From Myxococcales bacterium (GTDB lineage Bacteria; Myxococcota_A; Polyangia; Haliangiales; Haliangiaceae), in assembly GCA_011526095.1 (NCBI GenBank), contig WYBA01000083.1:1-64000 (forward strand): 64,000 nt of DNA. Direction: 5' to 3'. Below the pieces are notes generated by a model. That model saw nothing but the letters and a program-made list of their open reading frames with translations, was not told where the DNA came from and searched no databases. Positions 55,503 through 64,000 of this stretch are shown piece after piece (within the stretch, counting starts at the first letter, position 1; every line of letters begins with the position of its first letter). A program made the position numbers and the translations under genes.

Positions 55503-55506
<4 letters not shown>
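54373..55506 (-). CDS. gltE: TPR lipoprotein GltE (AglT-like)
   Basis: 377 residues. Lipoprotein signal ending [10 protein letters not shown] (Cys17). Repeated TPR helices fill the rest: [124 protein letters not shown] and more, seven or eight in all. GltE in Myxococcus is an outer-membrane TPR lipoprotein of the gliding complex. ATG at 55506 overlaps the gltD stop (ATGA). Confidence 0.8.
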
Positions 55507-58622
<3,116 letters not shown>

Positions 58623-58624
58623 GC

Positions 58625-60664
58625 TCACCTCCACCCCTCGTACTCGTCGGCCCAGTACTCGCCCTCGAACGGCCAGACCTCCTCGTCGTCGCCGATCATC
58701 CCGACGTCCCACAGCCGACCGCGCAGCTCGGCGGGCAGTCGCCCGGCGGCGAGGTCCTGGACGTCGATGTCGAGCTGCTGCTTCTGGCCGATGACGGCGT
58801 CGATCTTGCCCAGGCGCGCCTTGTCGAGGACGCGCTTGGTGTCGCGGTAGAGCTTGTCGATCGACCGCTGGGCCAGCTCGTCGCCGGCGCGCTCGAGCGC
58901 GCGCAACAGCTCGCGCGAGCGGCGCTCGAGCCGGCGCGCCTCGGCGAGGTCGGCCTCGAGCAGCGGGCGCAGCGAGCCGCGCGCGTCGCCGGCGGCGTGC
59001 GCGTCGGCCGCCTCGGCCGCGGCGAGCGCGCGCGCCCGCGCGGCGTCGACCCGCTCGGCGAGCGCGACCAGCCGCGCGTCCTCCTCGTCGGCGTCGGCGC
59101 GGTCGATCGTCCCGGCGCGCTTGCCCGCGGCGAGCTCGGCGCGCGCGCGGTCGACCTCCTCCGCGAGGTGGGTCAGATCGCCGAGCACGGCGTTGGCGTC
59201 GGCCGCCTCGTCCTGCTCGATCGTCGTCGTGCCCGACACCGCGCCGACCGCGTCGCCGCGGACCTGGCGGGCCAGGCCGGACCACTGCCGGACGACCGCG
59301 GGCGCCTCGGCCGCGGCGCGGCGCATGCCGGCGATCGCGTCGTGGAGCCGGACGTAGGCCGGGTCGAGGCGCAACAGGCCCAGCGCCTGCGCGCCGACGT
59401 CGACGGGGCGCGCCGCCGCCGCGACCTGGCCGTCGACGCGGCCGCCGCCGCGCTCGTCGCGCCAGCGGGTGAGCGCGCGGTCGAACAGCCGCGCGCGCGC
59501 GCCCGGATCCTGGCGGATCCGATCGAGCTCGCCGACCACCGGGGTCAGCCGCGTCGCGACGTCGTCGTACCACGCCTGCGCGTCGTCGAACCGGCAGTCC
59601 GCGAGCTCGACGTAGCCGGCGAGCAGGTTGGCCTCGGGCCACAAGGGCGACGACGGGAACTCGCCGAGAAACTCGGCGACGAGGTCGCGCGCCGTCGGCA
59701 GCTCGCGCTTCTGGTACATCGACCAGCTCGCCTCGAACAGCGCGTCGGGCAGCTTGTCGGAGTCCTCGGGGATCTGGAAGTAGTGGTAGTAGGCGTCGTC
59801 GTACGCCTCCTCCTCGTGCGCGATCCGCCCCAGGCCCAGCCGCGCCAGGTCCTTGATCGTGAAGTAGCGGTCGTCGACGACGAACGTGAACGTGTCGGCG
59901 TCCGGCTGGTCGGCGATCTGGCAGAACGCCTCGGCGGCGAGGTCGAACTGGCCGCGCCGGGTCTTGATCACGCCGCGCAGGTAGAGCGCCGAGCTGTACA
60001 GCCGGCTCTTCTTGCTGATCTGCACCAGCTCGCCCTCGGCGGCCTCCCACTGGCCGGCGTCGTAGGCGGCGCGGCCGCGCAGGTAGGCGCGCTCGCCGCT
60101 GGCCGCCGGCGGGATCGGCGTCTCGGACCGGATCGCCTCGAGCCGCGCCAGCACGCCGGCGTGGTCGCGCGTCTCGAGCGCGACGTCGACGACGCGGCGG
60201 TGCGCCGGGCCCCAGTACGTCGCGTCCGGGCCGCGCGCGAGCACGCGATCGAACGCGTCGAGCGCCGCGCCGTAGGCGCCGGCGGCGGCCAGCGCGACCC
60301 CGAGGTCGTACTCGGCGTTCTGGTACTCGACGAAGTCGGTGAACGCCTCGTAGCGCGGCGACGCGACGATCGCGTGGAGCGCGACCGCGGCCTCGGTGGC
60401 GGCGCCGCCCTGGAGCAGCGCCTCGGCCGCCCCGAGCTCGCGCGCCAGCGTGTCCGCGTCGCCGCTCTCGACGTCGACCAGGTTCATCTGGGCGAGCTGG
60501 GCGAAGTACTCGGCGAGGCGATCGCCGGACGAGCGGCCGGCCGCGCCGCCGTCGGCGTCGCGCGCCGGCGGCGCGGGCTGCGCGTGGCCCGTCGTGGCGG
60601 CGAGCCCGAGCCCGAGCGCGACGCTCGCGAGGCTCGCGACGCGCGCGGCGCTACCGCGTCGCAC
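58625..60664 (-). CDS. gltC: GltC-like exported TPR protein
   Basis: 679 residues from the GTG at 60664, which gives a good signal peptide ([20 protein letters not shown]). TPR-like repeats occupy about 70-400: [110 protein letters not shown]. The second half is alpha-helical and highly charged ([60 protein letters not shown]) and ends in an acidic/aromatic tail ([18 protein letters not shown]). It overlaps the 3' end of the previous gene by 14 bases. Myxococcus GltC is a soluble periplasmic TPR protein partnering GltA and GltB; I assign it by order and build. Confidence 0.72.
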   Translation of the reverse strand: MRRGSAARVASLASVALGLGLAATTGHAQPAPPARDADGGAAGRSSGDRLAEYFAQLAQMNLVDVESGDADTLARELGAAEALLQGGAATEAAVALHAIVASPRYEAFTDFVEYQNAEYDLGVALAAAGAYGAALDAFDRVLARGPDATYWGPAHRRVVDVALETRDHAGVLARLEAIRSETPIPPAASGERAYLRGRAAYDAGQWEAAEGELVQISKKSRLYSSALYLRGVIKTRRGQFDLAAEAFCQIADQPDADTFTFVVDDRYFTIKDLARLGLGRIAHEEEAYDDAYYHYFQIPEDSDKLPDALFEASWSMYQKRELPTARDLVAEFLGEFPSSPLWPEANLLAGYVELADCRFDDAQAWYDDVATRLTPVVGELDRIRQDPGARARLFDRALTRWRDERGGGRVDGQVAAAARPVDVGAQALGLLRLDPAYVRLHDAIAGMRRAAAEAPAVVRQWSGLARQVRGDAVGAVSGTTTIEQDEAADANAVLGDLTHLAEEVDRARAELAAGKRAGTIDRADADEEDARLVALAERVDAARARALAAAEAADAHAAGDARGSLRPLLEADLAEARRLERRSRELLRALERAGDELAQRSIDKLYRDTKRVLDKARLGKIDAVIGQKQQLDIDVQDLAAGRLPAELRGRLWDVGMIGDDEEVWPFEGEYWADEYEGWR

Positions 60665-61418
60665 CGCGCGCCTCCTTCGCCTTCGCCGTGCGCGTCCGCC
60701 GCGGCGCGACGGCGCGGTCCGCCTTGGCCTTGGCCTTCGTCGCGGCCGGCGCGTCCTTGGCCCTGGCCGGCGCGTCGGGGCGCGCCACGGCCTTGACGTC
60801 GGCGTCGATCGACAGCCGGTAGGTGCCGGCCTCGCCACGCTTCCACTCGTACGGTATGTCGCCGCCGTCCTTGGCGCGTGCCGCCACGATCAGATCCTTG
60901 CCGGCGGTCGCCTGGACGACGAACGTCGCCTCGGTCGCCGAGGTGAACCGGTCGTCGTCCTTGCCGATCGCCTCGACCCGGATCGACACCAGGTGCCGCC
61001 CCGGCGCGATCCAGCCCTCGAACCGCACGGCGTCGTCGACGGCGATCGCGCCCTCGATGTCCTCGTAGACCTTCGCGCCGTCGAGCCGGATCGTGGCCTT
61101 CTCGACCCCGTAGAACCGGCCCGAGGTGTAGGCGAGCCGCACGGTGATCTTGGTCGAGTACAGCGAGCTCGCGACGGTGGCCGCGCGCGCGCGCGACGCG
61201 AACAGCTCGTCGCGCAGCTTCAGGTACTCCTGGCGCAGCGCGTCGACGTCGCCGACCGCGTCGTCGCCGTCGTCGTCGGGCTCGGCCGCCGCCGCGTCGT
61301 CCGTCTTGGGCGCGTCGCCGGCCGCCGCGTCGCCCGGCGGATCCTTGGGCTGCGCGGTCGCGACGGTCGACAGGCCGAGGAGCAGCGCTCCGATCACCCA
61401 GCACGGTGCCAGCTTCAT
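60651..61418 (-). CDS. exported 255-residue protein of the glt-like run
   Basis: Signal peptide ([16 protein letters not shown]), an Asp/Ala-rich stretch, a short coiled coil ([32 protein letters not shown]) and a beta-sandwich-like part: [115 protein letters not shown]. The PEGA-like pattern of the sandwich ([11 protein letters not shown]...GRHLVSIRV) suggests a surface or cell-wall-associated module. The C-terminus is Lys/Arg/Ala-rich. A good AGGGGG site precedes the ATG. It sits between the barrel pair and gltC; no gene name is certain. Confidence 0.75.
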   Translation of the reverse strand: MKLAPCWVIGALLLGLSTVATAQPKDPPGDAAAGDAPKTDDAAAAEPDDDGDDAVGDVDALRQEYLKLRDELFASRARAATVASSLYSTKITVRLAYTSGRFYGVEKATIRLDGAKVYEDIEGAIAVDDAVRFEGWIAPGRHLVSIRVEAIGKDDDRFTSATEATFVVQATAGKDLIVAARAKDGGDIPYEWKRGEAGTYRLSIDADVKAVARPDAPARAKDAPAATKAKAKADRAVAPRRTRTAKAKEARGATR

Positions 61419-61446
61419 GGGATCCCCCTTCGAGGGTCGCGATGGC

Positions 61447-62223
61447 TCAGTTCGAGAACGGCAGGAACACGGAGAGGCCCGCGGTCACCTGGGAGTCGTG
61501 GACGAGGAACGGCTCGTCGAGGAGCTCCTGGCGGAACACGTGGCTGCGCGCGTCGATGCGGAAGGCGAGCGCGGTGCCCGAGAACAGCTTCATCCCGAAG
61601 CCTGCCACGCCGGCGGCGCCGCGGCTGGTGGTGGAGTCGACCACGCCGACGCCGAGGTCGAGGTGGATGTCGAAGTGGACGATCGACCCGCCGAGGCGGA
61701 GCTTTCCGTACACCGGGCTCCACAGCAGCAGCGACTCGGCGTGGAGCACCCGGGCGTAGTCGTCGGCGAGGACGACGCCGCGCTGGTCCTCGATCGCGCG
61801 GATCACGTCGGCGTTGGCGTGGGTGTACGCGCCGCCGAACTCGACCGCGGTCTGCTCGGTCATGTGGAACGTGTAGGAGCCGCCGGCGATCCACGTGCCG
61901 CTGAACAGATCCGAGTTGTAGTAGCCGCCGGTCACCGACAGCTCGTGGCGCTGCGCCTTGACGAACAGCCGGTCGACCGCGCCGCGGCGCTTGCGCTTGA
62001 CCGCGAGCCGGTCGGCGATCTCGCGGTCGATGCAGGTCTCGGTCGAGCGCACCGGCTTGCGCGCGGCGCCCTTGGCGTCGGCGTCGGCGTCGGCGCTCGG
62101 GGTCGCAGGCTCCGCCGCGTCGCCCTCGGCGCGCGCGGGCGCGGTCGTCGCCCACAGGGCGGCGGTGGCGACGCCCGCGACGATCGCGAGCCGGCCGGGC
62201 AGGGTGTGGACGGAGCGGCTCAC
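61447..62223 (-). CDS. GltA/GltB-family outer-membrane barrel (second of pair)
   Basis: 258 residues from a GTG that overlaps the stop of the upstream paralogue (GTGA). Signal peptide [22 protein letters not shown] linker with ADADADAK is followed by the shared block [63 protein letters not shown], then barrel strands ([81 protein letters not shown]). Length and pairing match Myxococcus GltA and GltB, outer-membrane barrels of the focal adhesion. Which one it is cannot be said. Confidence 0.8.
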   Translation of the reverse strand: MSRSVHTLPGRLAIVAGVATAALWATTAPARAEGDAAEPATPSADADADAKGAARKPVRSTETCIDREIADRLAVKRKRRGAVDRLFVKAQRHELSVTGGYYNSDLFSGTWIAGGSYTFHMTEQTAVEFGGAYTHANADVIRAIEDQRGVVLADDYARVLHAESLLLWSPVYGKLRLGGSIVHFDIHLDLGVGVVDSTTSRGAAGVAGFGMKLFSGTALAFRIDARSHVFRQELLDEPFLVHDSQVTAGLSVFLPFSN

Positions 62224-62951
62224 AGCGGCGTCGGGATCCACAGCACGATCGACGCCGTGGTGAGCAGGTTGTTGGTGTAGCGGGTCTCGGCGACGACCTC
62301 TTGCACGGCCATCACGTCGCGGGCCTCGAACCGGAACGTCACCCATTGCGTGGTGAACAGGTCGAGGGCCAGGCCCGCCTGGAGCGTCACGCCCTGGACG
62401 CTGTCGTGGAACAGCCGCCCGGCGCCGGCGATCACCATGATGTCGGAGTGGATGATGTCGCCGCCGATCTTCATCTTGGCGTGGATCGGCGACCACACGG
62501 CCGAGACCATCGCCAGGTAGCCCATGCCGGGCTCGAACCGATCGTCGCCGAAGAACTCGGCGAGCGGCGCGTCGAGGTCGAGCGAGATCGGCGTCAGCTC
62601 GAAGCTCGCCTGCAGGCCGAGGTCCTCGGTGAAGTAGAGGTCCAGCGCGCCGCCGCCGACCCAGCTCGACGAGGTGAGGTCGCCGCCGTACATGCCGCCG
62701 CGCAGCGACAGCGCGAGCTGGCCGTCCTTGAGGAAGTCCCGCTTCTGGACCCCACGCGGCGTCAGCTCGCGGCCGAGCTCGTCCTTGATCGTGCGGTCGA
62801 GGCACGACGGCAGCGGCGCCTGCGATGGCAGCTCGTCGGCGCGCGCCGACGACGGCGCGGCGACCACCGCCGCCGCCGCGATCGCCCCTGCTGCGATCAC
62901 GGATGCGGGCGGTGTCAGCGACGCGGGGAGGCGCGCGGTCGGTGACTGCAC
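62220..62951 (-). CDS. GltA/GltB-family outer-membrane barrel (first of pair)
   Basis: 243 residues with the GTG at 62951 (a TTG two codons earlier is possible). Signal peptide [23 protein letters not shown]. It shares with its neighbour the block [62 protein letters not shown]: Cys-Leu/Ile-Asp-Arg, RG---R-F-K, GG-Y--DL-S--W--GG and TE at equal spacing. Barrel strands follow ([87 protein letters not shown]). It heads the ten-gene run; a promoter candidate lies directly upstream. Confidence 0.8.
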   Translation of the reverse strand: MQSPTARLPASLTPPASVIAAGAIAAAAVVAAPSSARADELPSQAPLPSCLDRTIKDELGRELTPRGVQKRDFLKDGQLALSLRGGMYGGDLTSSSWVGGGALDLYFTEDLGLQASFELTPISLDLDAPLAEFFGDDRFEPGMGYLAMVSAVWSPIHAKMKIGGDIIHSDIMVIAGAGRLFHDSVQGVTLQAGLALDLFTTQWVTFRFEARDVMAVQEVVAETRYTNNLLTTASIVLWIPTPL

Positions 62952-62959
62952 CGTCAAGG

Positions 62960-62989
62960 ACGTTACCGCCGCGGGGCGATCACGGTCAA
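62960..62989 (-). promoter_or_regulatory. candidate promoter of the glt-like run
   Basis: On the minus strand: TTGACC (62989-62984), 18-base spacer, TAACGT (62965-62960), then eight bases to the GTG at 62951. A message starting there would be nearly leaderless. Confidence 0.45.
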
Positions 62990-63023
62990 TCGCTCGCGGC
63001 CGCGCAGAGTTGCGACCCCGCCG

Positions 63024-63032
63024 TGTTACATT
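63024..63032 (+). promoter_or_regulatory. candidate extended -10 promoter of the FHA-sigma54 activator gene
   Basis: TGT-TACATT (63024-63032), eight bases before the ATG at 63041. No clear -35. TACATT is also the -10 of the minus promoter at 27962. Confidence 0.35.
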
Positions 63033-63040
63033 CGCGCGCG

Positions 63041-64000
<960 letters not shown>

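Overview
The window is very GC-rich, densely packed bacterial chromosome (third positions almost all G or C, many GTG starts, many 4-base stop/start overlaps). The gene content points to a deltaproteobacterium of the myxobacterial lineage (Myxococcota, perhaps near Haliangium/Kofleriaceae): lipoproteins with DAG-rich stalks, FHA and pseudokinase proteins, a 4Fe-4S-type PurF, and a run of envelope genes matching the Glt gliding-motility/focal-adhesion complex of Myxococcus. I saw no tRNA, rRNA, CRISPR, transposase, phage or plasmid gene.

Layout. 1-1285: partial exported protein (-). 1349-7214: queA-tgt (queuosine tRNA modification), then yajC-secD-secF (Sec translocon accessory). 7357-10408: recJ, a small proline-rich membrane protein, and a Nit-type amidase. 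10646-25067: long translation/RNA operon rimP-nusA-ylxR-infB-ylxP-rbfA-nrnA-[diheme lipoprotein]-truB-rpsO, a terminator, then pnp-dut-pseudokinase. 25126-31116: purB-purC, two small membrane proteins around an inverted repeat, an FHA/coiled-coil protein and purF. 31151-35539: prfB with the +1 programmed frameshift, a thioredoxin-like lipoprotein (-), lysS. 35571-46900: envelope biogenesis: an unusually large LolC/E permease, a small beta-barrel, a GNAT enzyme, lolD-bamA, skp-fabZ, then a PPC-domain protein, an MFS transporter and a lipoprotein. 46901-47358: the only long gene-poor stretch, with lower GC. 47359-50905: a 60-residue protein, a GAF-GGDEF diguanylate cyclase and an ABC1/UbiB-type kinase.

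50945-62951 (all -): one tight run of ten genes that I read as a Glt envelope complex: two paralogous GltA/GltB-type barrels, an exported 255-residue protein, a GltC-like TPR protein, GltD, GltE and GltF-position proteins, a GltG-type FHA-TM-TonB/AgmX-like protein, a lipoprotein and a small barrel. Starting divergently at 63041 is an FHA-sigma54 activator that runs off the window.

The genes work together in two themes: core information processing (tRNA modification, ribosome and initiation-factor assembly, RNA turnover, purine synthesis) and construction of the cell envelope (SecDF, LolCDE, BamA, Skp, then the Glt apparatus). All functional calls rest on reading motifs and gene order; no database search was run.
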